From: Rubrivivax sp. A210
GTDB lineage: Bacteria; Pseudomonadota; Gammaproteobacteria; Burkholderiales; Burkholderiaceae_C
Assembly (NCBI RefSeq): GCF_904426505.1
Contig: NZ_CAJGBN010000067.1
Coordinates: 1 to 64,000, forward strand
DNA length: 64,000 bases
Direction of reading: 5' to 3'
Position numbers and translations under genes: made by a program. A model generated the notes under the pieces. The model was not told the origin of the DNA, made no database searches, and was given only the letters and a program-made list of their open reading frames with translations. Below are positions 44,416-53,026 of the stretch, piece by piece. Within the stretch, counting starts at the first letter, position 1, and each line of letters begins with the position of its first letter.

Positions 44416-44934
44416 CTACGGCGCGCTGGCCGGCCGGGCGGGCGCCGCGGTGGCCGTCAGCGCGTCGACCCGGCGGCGCTCCTCCTCGGCCCGGCGGCGC
44501 CACTCGCGGCGCGACTCGTTGGCGAGGTCGACGCGGGCGCGCAGCTGAAAGATGTATTCGCGCAGCTTGGCAAAATTGGACAGCAGGATGTTCCAGTTGC
44601 GCTGGTCGAAGCCGAACAGCACATTGGTGTCCCGGATGACCGGGCGTTCGCCGCAGCGCGCCCAGAAGGCGTCGTCGCGCTCCTTGTCGGGCACGCGCTC
44701 GCAATCCGGCGTGCTCTTGGGCTCCATGCGCGACAGATCGCGCGGCACCTCGTACTCCCACGGCAGCAGCACGGGCTCGACAGGCATCTGGATGTCCGGC
44801 AGTTCGGGATAGGTGGTCGTCTGCACCAGTTTCACCGTGGCCACCGGCTCGGGGGCGCTCAGGCGGTTGGTAGCACAGCCGGCCAGGCAGGTGGCCACCA
44901 CCAGCAGCGCGAAGTCAGGGCTGGCGCGGCGCAT
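44416..44934 (-). CDS. Lipoprotein with coiled-coil end, unknown
   Basis: A 172-residue protein. A signal peptide (FALLVVATCLAGC) has lipobox LAGC and Cys at about residue 20. The mature part contains PELPDIQMPVEPVLLPWEYEVPRDL, a central Cys pair (DCERVP, ARCGER), then WNILLSNFAKLREYIFQLRARVDLANESRREWRRRAEEERR, a likely coiled coil. It overlaps the preceding inner-membrane coiled-coil gene by 20 bp. The pair looks like an inner-membrane/outer-membrane partner system. Family not recognised. Confidence 0.65.
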   Translation of the reverse strand: MRRASPDFALLVVATCLAGCATNRLSAPEPVATVKLVQTTTYPELPDIQMPVEPVLLPWEYEVPRDLSRMEPKSTPDCERVPDKERDDAFWARCGERPVIRDTNVLFGFDQRNWNILLSNFAKLREYIFQLRARVDLANESRREWRRRAEEERRRVDALTATAAPARPASAP

Positions 44935-45454
44935 TGGCGGCTCCTTCGGTGGCGGGCACGCGCGCCGCATCGGCCTTGGGAGCGGGCTTGCTGGGCACCC
45001 ATTCGCCGTTGCGGCACAGGCCTTCGGTCTGGAAGAAGTTCTCGATCTCGCACTTTGCCGAGCGGTTGACGGCGCGCACCACGCGCTCGGCGCCACGCGA
45101 GTGCGTGAGGCGGTCGAGCTGCTCGACGCGCTCGCGGTCGTTGAGCTTGCGCTCAAGGTCGCGCTGGCGGCGTGCCGACTCGGAGTCGCTGGCGCGCAGC
45201 ATGCTCGCCTCCTGGCGTGCGCGTGCGGCTTCTTCGATCTTGCGCCGCAGCTCTTGCTCAAGCGAGGCGTTCGAGGCCTGGACGCGGTCGAGATCGCCGC
45301 GCAGGCCGGTGACCTTGGCATTGAGATCGAGGATCAACTGGTCGCGTTCCTGGACCAGGCGATCCTTCTCGGCCAGGAAGGAGGTGAACTTGACCACCGC
45401 CCCCATCACAGCGACAACGACGGCCCCCGCCAGGGCCAGTCTGAGCCAGAGCAT
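44915..45454 (-). CDS. Single-pass inner-membrane coiled-coil protein, unknown
   Basis: A 179-residue protein. One N-terminal transmembrane helix (LRLALAGAVVVAVMGAVVKFTSFL) is followed by a long coiled coil (about 28-120: DRLVQERDQLILDLNAKVTGL...QELRRKIEEAARARQEA). A short C-terminal domain with two Cys (AKCEIENFFQTEGLCRNGEW) may face the periplasm. Overlap with a lipoprotein gene in a different frame recalls phage spanin pairs, but sizes and overlap differ. Confidence 0.65.
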   Translation of the reverse strand: MLWLRLALAGAVVVAVMGAVVKFTSFLAEKDRLVQERDQLILDLNAKVTGLRGDLDRVQASNASLEQELRRKIEEAARARQEASMLRASDSESARRQRDLERKLNDRERVEQLDRLTHSRGAERVVRAVNRSAKCEIENFFQTEGLCRNGEWVPSKPAPKADAARVPATEGAANAPRQP

Positions 45455-45565
45455 GAGCGACCTCCCCTAGTGCGCCGAAAGAAGCGCCGAATCTACTCGG
45501 GTTGGAAGGTCGGGGCGGCCACATCCCTAGCTTGTGGCCGGCCCGTGGGCCGCGGCCCGGGCCGC

Positions 45566-46264
45566 TCAGGTGTGCAACTCGCGCAGCGCTAGGGGGCCAG
45601 AACGCTCGCTGCTGCGGTTGGCCGGCGCCACGGCATGGGCCGAGCGCGCGCCCAGCTCAGGCTGCATCTGCACCGGCGCGTCGATGGGGGCGGCCGCTCC
45701 AAGCGCGGCATAGGCCGCGGCCAGGGCTTCGGCTTCGCTCGTGGATTCGGGCTCTTCCTTGGGCTGCTCGGGCGCCGTGTCGAGCACGGCAGCGGTGCGA
45801 TAGGCGTCGCCCTCGGCCTGGGGGTCCTGGTGCTCGCGGTCGAGCACGGCCACGGCCATCTTGGAACGCAGATTGGCCAGCCCCACCGGCGACCAGTTGG
45901 TAACCAGGCCTTCGAGCTGCTCAAGTGCGCGCTGCAGCACATCCAGCGGCAGCTTGTGCAGGGCGCGCAGGCCCTTCTTCACCAGGGCCTGCTCGACGAA
46001 GACCAGGTGGCGCAGGGTCTGGCGGCTCTCCGGCATCTCGTCGAGCAACTGCTTCAGTTGCTTGAGGATTAGGGTCAGTTCCTCGCGCTGGCGGCGGTCA
46101 CTGGCTTCGGCGCGCATGACCTTGGCCGGCTTGGCCGGAGTCGCCACGACGGCCTCGAGCACGATGTGGACGCCGCCGGCGTCGCGGCGCAGTGCCAGGT
46201 CGCGCTTGAAGATCAGGGCCGCAGCCTGGCGCAGGGGGTCGAAGATACGCATGAGGGCGGGCAT
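45566..46264 (-). CDS. Hypothetical protein, helical, unknown
   Basis: A 232-residue protein with no signal peptide. The N-terminal part (MRIFDPLRQAAALIFKRDLALRRDAGGVHIVLEAVV) and helical middle (LRHLVFVEQALVKKGLRALHKLPLDVLQRALEQLEGLV) appear folded. The last 90 residues are Glu/Ala-rich and disordered-looking. The start at 46264 is uncertain; ATG at 46252 is equally possible and neither has a clear ribosome site. It lies upstream of the two-gene membrane pair on the same strand (111 bp gap). Confidence 0.55.
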   Translation of the reverse strand: MPALMRIFDPLRQAAALIFKRDLALRRDAGGVHIVLEAVVATPAKPAKVMRAEASDRRQREELTLILKQLKQLLDEMPESRQTLRHLVFVEQALVKKGLRALHKLPLDVLQRALEQLEGLVTNWSPVGLANLRSKMAVAVLDREHQDPQAEGDAYRTAAVLDTAPEQPKEEPESTSEAEALAAAYAALGAAAPIDAPVQMQPELGARSAHAVAPANRSSERSGPLALRELHT

Positions 46265-46386
46265 GGTCGGTCGTGGCAGCGGTTCGCGGCCCGGAATTCC
46301 GGACCTTGAGCCTACTATCGTCGCCAAGCATGACGCGTTGAAGACCTGGATGTTTCCAAAGGCGACAAGAAGTCGCGGCTCCGATC

Positions 46387-47991
46387 TCAGGCTATGCAGG
46401 TGCGGTTCTTGCCTGTGCGCTTGGCTTCGTAGAGGGCTTCGTCGGCGCGTTCGAGCGTGGTTTCGAGCGCCTCGCCCACCTGCCAGGCGGTGACGCCGGC
46501 AGAGAATGTCACAAAGACCTCGCGGCCGTCGTACATAAACAACGCTTCGCTGAGGCTGCGCTGCAGCCGCGTGAGGGTCTGCTGCGCCTCGGCCACCGCG
46601 GTGGCAGGCAGCAGCACGACGAACTCTTCGCCGCCGAAGCGCGCCAGGTGGTCCACCGGGCGCAGGCGTTCGCGCACCGCCGCGGCCAGGGTCTTGAGGG
46701 CCTGGTCGCCCGCGGTGTGGCCCAGGCTGTCGTTGAGGCGCTTGAAGTTGTCAATGTCGATCAGCGCCACCGACAACTCGGCGCCATCGCTGCGCAGGGC
46801 GCGCGCACTCTCGGCCTCGAATTGCTGTGTCAGGCCGCGCCGGTTGGCCACCTGGGTGAGCGCATCGGTGGAGACCTCGTCGGACAGGCGCAGCAGTTCG
46901 GCCTCGAGCTGGCGCACACGGTCTTCGAGCTCGCCGGCGCGGCCACGGTCGGCCTGCAGGCGCTCTTGCGACTGCGCCACCGCCTGCTGCACGGCACGGC
47001 TGTCGGCCAGCATGGCCTTGACGACGCCGGCCAGGCTTTCAAGCGTGTCGGCAGACTCGATGGCCTCGGCATGACGCTCGGTGGCCAGCGTGAAGCGGCC
47101 CGTGGTTTCGCCGAGTTCGCCCACCTCGACCAGCATGTCGTGAATGAGTTGCTTGAGTGCGTCGCGTGCGGCCTGGCGCTCGCCGCGCACGGTCTGCTGG
47201 TGCCCGCGCGTCTCGGCCAACAAGCTGGCGGCGGCACGCACGCTGCGCACGCTCAGGTCGTCGGCAAGTCGGGCCTGCAGATTGCGGCACTGGCCCTGGG
47301 CCCAGCTTTCATCTTCCGACAACTCGACGAGGCCGGCACCGAGTTCGCGGCAAAGTGCGGCCAGTTCCTCGACCAGGTGGTGGCGGTGGGCAAACAGCCG
47401 ACGCGCACGCGTACACAACGCATCCAGCTCGGCCAGGCGGCCGGCGGTGATGCCCTCGCCAGCCAGGGCGTCAGCGAGCCGGCCCAATTGATGGGCCAGT
47501 TCGCTGGCGCGGGGCTCGTCGCCTGCCAGGCCGGCGCGCACCGTCTGCTCGAGATGGGCCAGGGCCGGTGTCCAACTGCCATGACCTGCTGGCGGCGCGA
47601 CCGGCGCCTCGATCGGCGGGTCTTCGACGCCAGTCTGGGCCGGATCGGCGGGCTGGTCGCTTTCCCAGGCTGAAAGCAGCGACTGCAGGCGCTGCAGCAG
47701 GCGCTGCGCATCGCTGCGGCTGCTGTCGAGCACGCGGCGCAGACTGTCCTTGCGCCGCGCCATGGTCCATTGGCGGCCGCCGCGATCAAGATGGCGCACG
47801 AGGCGCTCGACCAGGGCGGCCCAGGCCGCACCCTGGGCCTTGGCCTCGTTGACCGGCGGCGGCTGGCCCAGTTCCTCGGCATAGGCGCGGGCGTAGTTCT
47901 CGGGCGTGGGCTCGAGCTTGGACTGGGCCAGGCGGCGCAGCGCACCCTTGGCCGTGCTGGTCGGCGGCACCTGGCTGCGGGGGGGTTCCAC
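46387..47991 (-). CDS. Diguanylate cyclase (GGDEF domain protein)
   Basis: A 534-residue protein. A helical N-terminal region of about 370 residues, with coiled coil before the catalytic domain, is followed by a GGDEF domain with active site RFGGEEFVVLLP. The inhibitory I-site RPVD lies five residues upstream. Predicted to make c-di-GMP with product inhibition. The start is GTG at 47991, 4 bp after the stop of the REC-GGDEF-EAL gene, so the two are co-transcribed. No transmembrane segment is evident. Confidence 0.9.
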   Translation of the reverse strand: MEPPRSQVPPTSTAKGALRRLAQSKLEPTPENYARAYAEELGQPPPVNEAKAQGAAWAALVERLVRHLDRGGRQWTMARRKDSLRRVLDSSRSDAQRLLQRLQSLLSAWESDQPADPAQTGVEDPPIEAPVAPPAGHGSWTPALAHLEQTVRAGLAGDEPRASELAHQLGRLADALAGEGITAGRLAELDALCTRARRLFAHRHHLVEELAALCRELGAGLVELSEDESWAQGQCRNLQARLADDLSVRSVRAAASLLAETRGHQQTVRGERQAARDALKQLIHDMLVEVGELGETTGRFTLATERHAEAIESADTLESLAGVVKAMLADSRAVQQAVAQSQERLQADRGRAGELEDRVRQLEAELLRLSDEVSTDALTQVANRRGLTQQFEAESARALRSDGAELSVALIDIDNFKRLNDSLGHTAGDQALKTLAAAVRERLRPVDHLARFGGEEFVVLLPATAVAEAQQTLTRLQRSLSEALFMYDGREVFVTFSAGVTAWQVGEALETTLERADEALYEAKRTGKNRTCIA

Positions 47992-47995
47992 GGCG

Positions 47996-50242
47996 CTAGT
48001 GATAGGGCCGACGGCCGGTGGCACGCAGCCCGTCGTCAGGGAATTCGCCCTCGCGCGAGGCGCCCATCCACGGCGTGGCGCTGGGCAGCACGGTCTGCTC
48101 GTGCCAGCGTTGCAGTTCCCCGGCCGGCAGCGCACGGCTGAACAGGAAGCCCTGCATGAAGCGGCAATCGGCCTTGCGCAGCTCGTCTTCCTGGCGCAGC
48201 GTCTCCACGCCCTCGGCGACGACGCGCAGACCCAGCGAGCGCCCGAGCGCGATGATGGCCTGCACCACGGCCAGGTTCTGCGCCGAGGTACCGATGTCCT
48301 TGACGAAGCCCTTGTCGATCTTCAGCTCGGAGATGGGCAGTTGCGTCAGGTAGGCCAGCGATGAATAGCCGGTGCCGAAGTCGTCGATGGCGATCTCGAC
48401 GCCGATCTGGTAGAGCCGGTGCAGCGAGGGGATCACGGCCTCGATGTCGCGCATCAGGCTGCCCTCGATGATCTCGAGCTGGATGGCACGCGGCGGCACA
48501 TCGGCGTTGGCGCAGTATTGGTGAATGCACTCGACGAGGTCGCTGCGCTCGAACATGCGCGCCGGCAGGTTGACGGCGATGGCATCGTCGAATCCGAAGG
48601 CCTGCTTCCAGGCGTGCGCCTGGCGCGCCGCCTCGCCCAGCGCCCAGTAGGACATCGGGACGATGAGGCCGGTCTCCTCGGCGACCTTGATGAACTGGCC
48701 CGGCATCACCAGTTCATTGCCGCGCTGCCAGCGCATCAGTGCCTCGACTCCCATCATGCGCGACGAACGCACGTCGATCTTGGGCTGGTAGTGCAGCACC
48801 AGTTCGTTGCGCTCGATGGCGCGGTGCAGGGCAGTCTCGAGTTCGAGCGCGTCGCGCGCACGGCCGCTCAGGAGTTGCGGGCTGTAAATGGCGGTGGAGT
48901 CCTTGCCCTGCTCCTTGGCCGCGTACATGGCGACATCGGCATTGCGCAGCAGATCGACCACCGAATTGCCATCGCGCGGAAACACGGCCACGCCGACGCT
49001 GGCAGTGACGAAGCGCTCCTGGCCGCTGATGACGATGGGCTCGCGCAGCGCCTCGAGGATGCGATCGGCCACGCGCTTGGCGTCGCGGTCGCTCGCGACT
49101 TCGGGCAGCAAGGCCACGAACTCGTCGCCGCCCAGGCGGCCGACGGTCTCGAGCGCGCGGTGCGAACGCGCGCCGGCAGCTTCGAGCATGCCGTCCATGA
49201 CCTGGTCGCTGTGGCGCACGCAGGCGCGCAGGCGGCGGCCGACCTCGTGCAGCAGTTCGTCGCCGGCCCAGTGGCCCAGGGTGTCGTTGATGATCTTGAA
49301 GCGGTCAAGGTCGATCAGCAGCAGCGCAAAGTGATGCTGCAGCCGGCGCGCCTGCTCGAGCGCACGCTCGGCGCGCCACAGCAGCTGGCGGCGGTTGGGC
49401 AGGCCCGTGAGTTCGTCGAAATTCGCCAGGCGGTGGATGCGGTCTTCGGCCTGGCGGCGATCGGTCACGTCCTGCACGATGCCGGAGTAGCCGATGCTGT
49501 GACCATGCTCGCTGAACTCGGGTTCGGCCTCGACATGAACGATGCGCTGGCGCCCGTCGAGCAAGACCACGGGCACGTCGGCAGCCAGCACCGAGGCATG
49601 GCGCAGCGCCCGGTGCATCTCCTTGGACAGCGCCCGCCGCCCTTCCTGCGGCACCATGCGCATGAGGGCGCGCAGGGCCAGGGGCTCGCTGGGGCCGAAG
49701 CCGAACACGCGCAGCGCCTCGGGCGACATCAGCACGCCGTGCCGACTGCGCCGCCAATCGAAGCTGCCCATGCGCGCCAGATCCTGCGCGCGTGCCAGCT
49801 TGGCGCGGTTTCGCTCCAGTTCCAGCCGCGTGCGCGAGGCGCGCAGCAGGTAGCGCAAGCGGCCGGCGAGCAGGCCCCACTGCGTGGCCTTGACGAAGAA
49901 ATCGGTGGCGCCCACCTGGTAGGCGCGTGTGATGGAGGCGTCGTCATCCAGGCCGGTGAGCATCAGCACCGGCGTGTTCTCCCAGCCGGGACGGCGCCGC
50001 AGCTCGGCGCAGGTGTCGAAGCCGTCCAGCCCGGGCATCATGGCGTCGAGCACGACGAGGTCGGGCGTCCAGTCACGCAGCATCTGCAGTGCGCGCTCGC
50101 CGCTGTCGGCCTCGAAAATCCTGAAGCCGCGCTCGCGCAGGGCCTGCGCGGTGAGCATCAGGTTCACCGGATCGTCATCGACGAGCAGGACTTCGGGTTG
50201 CGCCGGCAGGCCTTCGTCGGCGGCAGCTTGGTCTTGCGTCAT
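47996..50242 (-). CDS. Response regulator with PAS, GGDEF and EAL domains
   Basis: A 748-residue soluble protein. REC domain about 16-130 with phospho-acceptor Asp66 (DLVVLDAMMPG). PAS/PAC about 155-270. GGDEF about 285-450 (GRLGGDEFVALLP). EAL about 470-715 with GVEALMRW and DDFGTGYSSLAYL intact, so phosphodiesterase activity is likely. Between the I-site-like RHSD and GGDEF there is an extra segment of about 19 residues not usual for GGDEF domains. It overlaps the HPt gene by 4 nt, which suggests phosphorelay input. Confidence 0.93.
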   Translation of the reverse strand: MTQDQAAADEGLPAQPEVLLVDDDPVNLMLTAQALRERGFRIFEADSGERALQMLRDWTPDLVVLDAMMPGLDGFDTCAELRRRPGWENTPVLMLTGLDDDASITRAYQVGATDFFVKATQWGLLAGRLRYLLRASRTRLELERNRAKLARAQDLARMGSFDWRRSRHGVLMSPEALRVFGFGPSEPLALRALMRMVPQEGRRALSKEMHRALRHASVLAADVPVVLLDGRQRIVHVEAEPEFSEHGHSIGYSGIVQDVTDRRQAEDRIHRLANFDELTGLPNRRQLLWRAERALEQARRLQHHFALLLIDLDRFKIINDTLGHWAGDELLHEVGRRLRACVRHSDQVMDGMLEAAGARSHRALETVGRLGGDEFVALLPEVASDRDAKRVADRILEALREPIVISGQERFVTASVGVAVFPRDGNSVVDLLRNADVAMYAAKEQGKDSTAIYSPQLLSGRARDALELETALHRAIERNELVLHYQPKIDVRSSRMMGVEALMRWQRGNELVMPGQFIKVAEETGLIVPMSYWALGEAARQAHAWKQAFGFDDAIAVNLPARMFERSDLVECIHQYCANADVPPRAIQLEIIEGSLMRDIEAVIPSLHRLYQIGVEIAIDDFGTGYSSLAYLTQLPISELKIDKGFVKDIGTSAQNLAVVQAIIALGRSLGLRVVAEGVETLRQEDELRKADCRFMQGFLFSRALPAGELQRWHEQTVLPSATPWMGASREGEFPDDGLRATGRRPYH

Positions 50243-50634
50243 TGCGGTTGACGCTCCTGCAGCATGGCATCCACCGACCGCAGCGCGGCCTGCCCTTCGC
50301 CGAGCAGGCGCTCGACATCGGCCCGCAATGTCGACACATCGCCACCACGCAGCCGCGCCTCGATGGCGGCGCAGCTCGAGGCCAGGGACAGGGCGCCGAC
50401 GCTCGCCGACGAGGATTTCAAGGTATGGGCGATGGACGCCACGGCCGTGGCATCACCGCGCGCCGCCTCGGCCTGGGCCAGCAGGCGCCGCAGCGACGCA
50501 TCGTAGGTGGCCAGCACGCGGGCGACCACGCCGTGCTGGCCGCTGGGGTCGAGCTCGCGCAGGCGGGCGAGGGCCTCGGGGTCCAGGGGCAGGACCGGCG
50601 CGGCGGCCGGGGCGGGTCGGAAGTCGGTGCTCAT
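50239..50634 (-). CDS. Histidine phosphotransfer (HPt) protein
   Basis: A 131-residue four-helix protein. The phospho-His is His70 in VASIAHTLKSSSASVGALSLA, a classic HPt motif. A Pro/Ala-rich N-terminal leader precedes it. Start ATG at 50634; the stop overlaps the response regulator start by 4 nt. It likely relays phosphate to Asp66 of that protein, perhaps from a hybrid kinase elsewhere or the divergent kinase. Confidence 0.9.
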   Translation of the reverse strand: MSTDFRPAPAAAPVLPLDPEALARLRELDPSGQHGVVARVLATYDASLRRLLAQAEAARGDATAVASIAHTLKSSSASVGALSLASSCAAIEARLRGGDVSTLRADVERLLGEGQAALRSVDAMLQERQPQ

Positions 50635-50886
50635 GGCAGGCCGTACACAGGCCGCAGCGAATCAGGAATAACCCGGATGTTAAGCGCGCTGCAGCCCTTG
50701 GGCCGATTGCGCCAGACGGCGGCGGTATTCGTTGGCATCTTGACGATCCCCCTTGGGGTGCGACTGCTGGGGACTGGCCGGGCCCGCAGCAGCAGGACTG
50801 CACCCTGCCCGGACCATGATGGGGTTTCGGCGCCCGGGCTCCGAACTTGAGCTTGCATGGGGGTGTCGCTCCGTACAATCCCGCTC

Positions 50887-52407
50887 ATGCTAGCCCCGCA
50901 CCCGGGCGCCGAAGACTGCCGCGGCGCGATGACGCCGCGCCTGGGCGCGCTGCTTACCGCCCTGCCCCCCGCCCTTGGTGGCTGCAGCGCCTCCACCAGC
51001 GGCGCTGCGTGGTTGTTTGCCTCGCTGGCGCTGTTGCTGGCCAGCGCCGGCGCCTATCTCGCCGGCACGCTGGGCGAGCGCCGCCGCGGCGAGCGTGCCC
51101 TGCGTGCGGCGCGCGCCGAACTGCGCCTGGAACGCCAGCTCGAAGCGGGCTGGACCTGGCGCACCGATGGCGGCCACCGCCTCGTCGCATGGCAGGGACC
51201 GGGCGCTTCCACCGCAGCCGATTGCCCGCTCTTCGGCGCCGCCTTGCACGCCCGCCTGGCCCACCAACAGCCCTTCCACGCGCTGCGCGTGATCGCGCCG
51301 CGGCCACTGGAAGGCAGCGCCGGCTGGGAACTCAGCGGCGTGCCCTGCTTCGACGACCTCGGCCGCTTCGACGGCTGCACCGGCACCGCCCGCCCCACCG
51401 ATGGCGACGACGCGCTGCGCGCCGCCGCCGCCGCGCTGGGCCCGACCCTGGCCGCCTGCGCCGCCACCGCGGTGGTGGCGCTGGACCGCGGCGAGGGCTG
51501 GCGCGTGCTGCATGCCAGCACGCGCGCCCTTGAACGCTGGCCAGCACTGCGCCCCGGCGAGCGCCTCGATGCGCTGCTGGCCGAGCTGCCGGCAACGCTG
51601 CGCGAAGCCTGCGCCCAGGCCGAAGCGGGCACGCCGCAGGCCTTGCAGGGTTGGCAGCTGCAGGGCTTCGGCCCGCTGGCCGATGGCAGCCGAGGCCTGG
51701 TGCTGGCCCAGCCGGCCAGCGCAGGCAGCAGCGCCGACGCCCAGGAGACCGAGAACTTCGGCTTCACTGTCTCGCACGACCTGCGCGCGCCCATCCGCGT
51801 CGTCGAGGGCTTCACGCGCATCGTGAAAGAGGACTACGGCCGCCTGCTCGACCGCGTCGGCAACGACCACCTTGACCGCGTGCTCGGCGCCGCCACGCGC
51901 ATGAATCTGATGATCGACGCGCTGATGACGCTGGCGCGGCTGTCGTCGCAACCGCTGGCGCGCCAGCCGGTCAATCTGTCGCAGCTGGCCGGCTATGTGG
52001 TCGACGACCTGCGGCGCGCCGCGCCCGAGCGCGAGGCCGACATCGAAATCGAGCCCGATCTGGGCGCCGTCGGCGACCCCACCCTGCTGCGCCTGGTGCT
52101 CGAGAACCTGCTCGGCAACGCCTGGAAGTACAGCTCACGCTGCGCCCGCGCCCAGATCGCCTTCCAGCGCGTGATGCACGGCTCGCGGCCGGCCTTCGTG
52201 GTGCGCGACAACGGCGCCGGCTTCGACATGCGCTCGGCCGACCGCCTGTTCGGCCTTTTCCAGCGCCTGCACAGCGCGAGCGAGTTCCCGGGCACCGGCG
52301 TCGGCCTGGCCTCGGTGCGCCGCATCGTGCGCCGCCATGGCGGCGAGCTGTGGGCCGATGCCGAACCTGGCCGCGGCGCCAGCTTCTTCTTCACGCTGCC
52401 GGGCTGA
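50887..52407 (+). CDS. Membrane-linked sensor histidine kinase
   Basis: About 506 residues. A single hydrophobic helix near the N-terminus (AAWLFASLALLLASAGAYLAGTL) precedes a sensor region of about 220 residues. HisKA follows with FGFTVSHDLRAPIRVVEGF. HATPase has N-box NLLGNAWKYS, G1 DNGAGFDM and G2 GTGVGLASVRRIVRRHGG, the bacteriophytochrome-like kinase style. The start is uncertain: ATG at 50887, 50857 or 50929. A TACAAT at 50874-50879 would exclude 50857 if used as -10 box. Convergent with the ANTAR regulator (16 bp gap). Confidence 0.88.
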   Translation: MLAPHPGAEDCRGAMTPRLGALLTALPPALGGCSASTSGAAWLFASLALLLASAGAYLAGTLGERRRGERALRAARAELRLERQLEAGWTWRTDGGHRLVAWQGPGASTAADCPLFGAALHARLAHQQPFHALRVIAPRPLEGSAGWELSGVPCFDDLGRFDGCTGTARPTDGDDALRAAAAALGPTLAACAATAVVALDRGEGWRVLHASTRALERWPALRPGERLDALLAELPATLREACAQAEAGTPQALQGWQLQGFGPLADGSRGLVLAQPASAGSSADAQETENFGFTVSHDLRAPIRVVEGFTRIVKEDYGRLLDRVGNDHLDRVLGAATRMNLMIDALMTLARLSSQPLARQPVNLSQLAGYVVDDLRRAAPEREADIEIEPDLGAVGDPTLLRLVLENLLGNAWKYSSRCARAQIAFQRVMHGSRPAFVVRDNGAGFDMRSADRLFGLFQRLHSASEFPGTGVGLASVRRIVRRHGGELWADAEPGRGASFFFTLPG

Positions 52408-52423
52408 GCCCGGGGCGGCGTGA

Positions 52424-53026
52424 TCAGCCGCTGCGCGCCAGTTCCTCGACCGCAGCCAGCAACCGCTCGGCCTGGGCCGCCGGGCTCATCTTCTGGTCAT
52501 CGGCCAGGCGCTGCAGGCGCTTCATCGCGTCGGCACGCACCAGCGAATGGCGGTGCATCAGCACGCCCACGGCCAGCGCCACGGCGTCCAGCGGCGCGGC
52601 GGCAGTGGACGACGGCGCAGCGGTCGCAGGCGGCGCGGCGCCCAGGCGCGCGAAGGCGGCCTCGACCGCCGGCACGATCTGGCCCACGTCGAGCGGCTTG
52701 ACCAGGTAGGCCAGCGCGCCGAGCTCGCGCACCTTGGCGATGGTGGCCTCGTCGGAGAAGGCCGACAGGAACATGAAGGGGATGCGGTAGGCGTCGCGCA
52801 GCGTCTCGGCGACATCGAAGCCGCTCTTGCCTTCCATGCGGATGTCCAGCAGCGCCAGCTGCGGCCGGTGCTCGCGCGCCAGCAGGATGGCATCGTCACC
52901 GTTGTCAGCGTCGATGATTTCGTAGCCGGCCTGCGCCAGGCCGTGGGTCACGGTGGCGAGCACGAGGCGGTCGTCGTCGACGACGAGGATGCGACCTTTG
53001 ACTGCCTGGGCTGCGTTCGCGCTCAT
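52424..53026 (-). CDS. ANTAR-domain response regulator
   Basis: A 200-residue protein. The REC domain has Asp61 (LALLDIRMEGKSGFDV) and acidic pocket VVDDDR. A Pro/Ala linker leads to a C-terminal ANTAR-like helical domain (LAVGVLMHRHSLVRADAMKRLQRLADDQKMSPAAQAERLLAAVEEL). ANTAR proteins bind dual-hexaloop RNA to prevent termination. It overlaps the multi-PAS kinase by 4 nt, so the kinase is its likely partner. Confidence 0.88.
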   Translation of the reverse strand: MSANAAQAVKGRILVVDDDRLVLATVTHGLAQAGYEIIDADNGDDAILLAREHRPQLALLDIRMEGKSGFDVAETLRDAYRIPFMFLSAFSDEATIAKVRELGALAYLVKPLDVGQIVPAVEAAFARLGAAPPATAAPSSTAAAPLDAVALAVGVLMHRHSLVRADAMKRLQRLADDQKMSPAAQAERLLAAVEELARSG

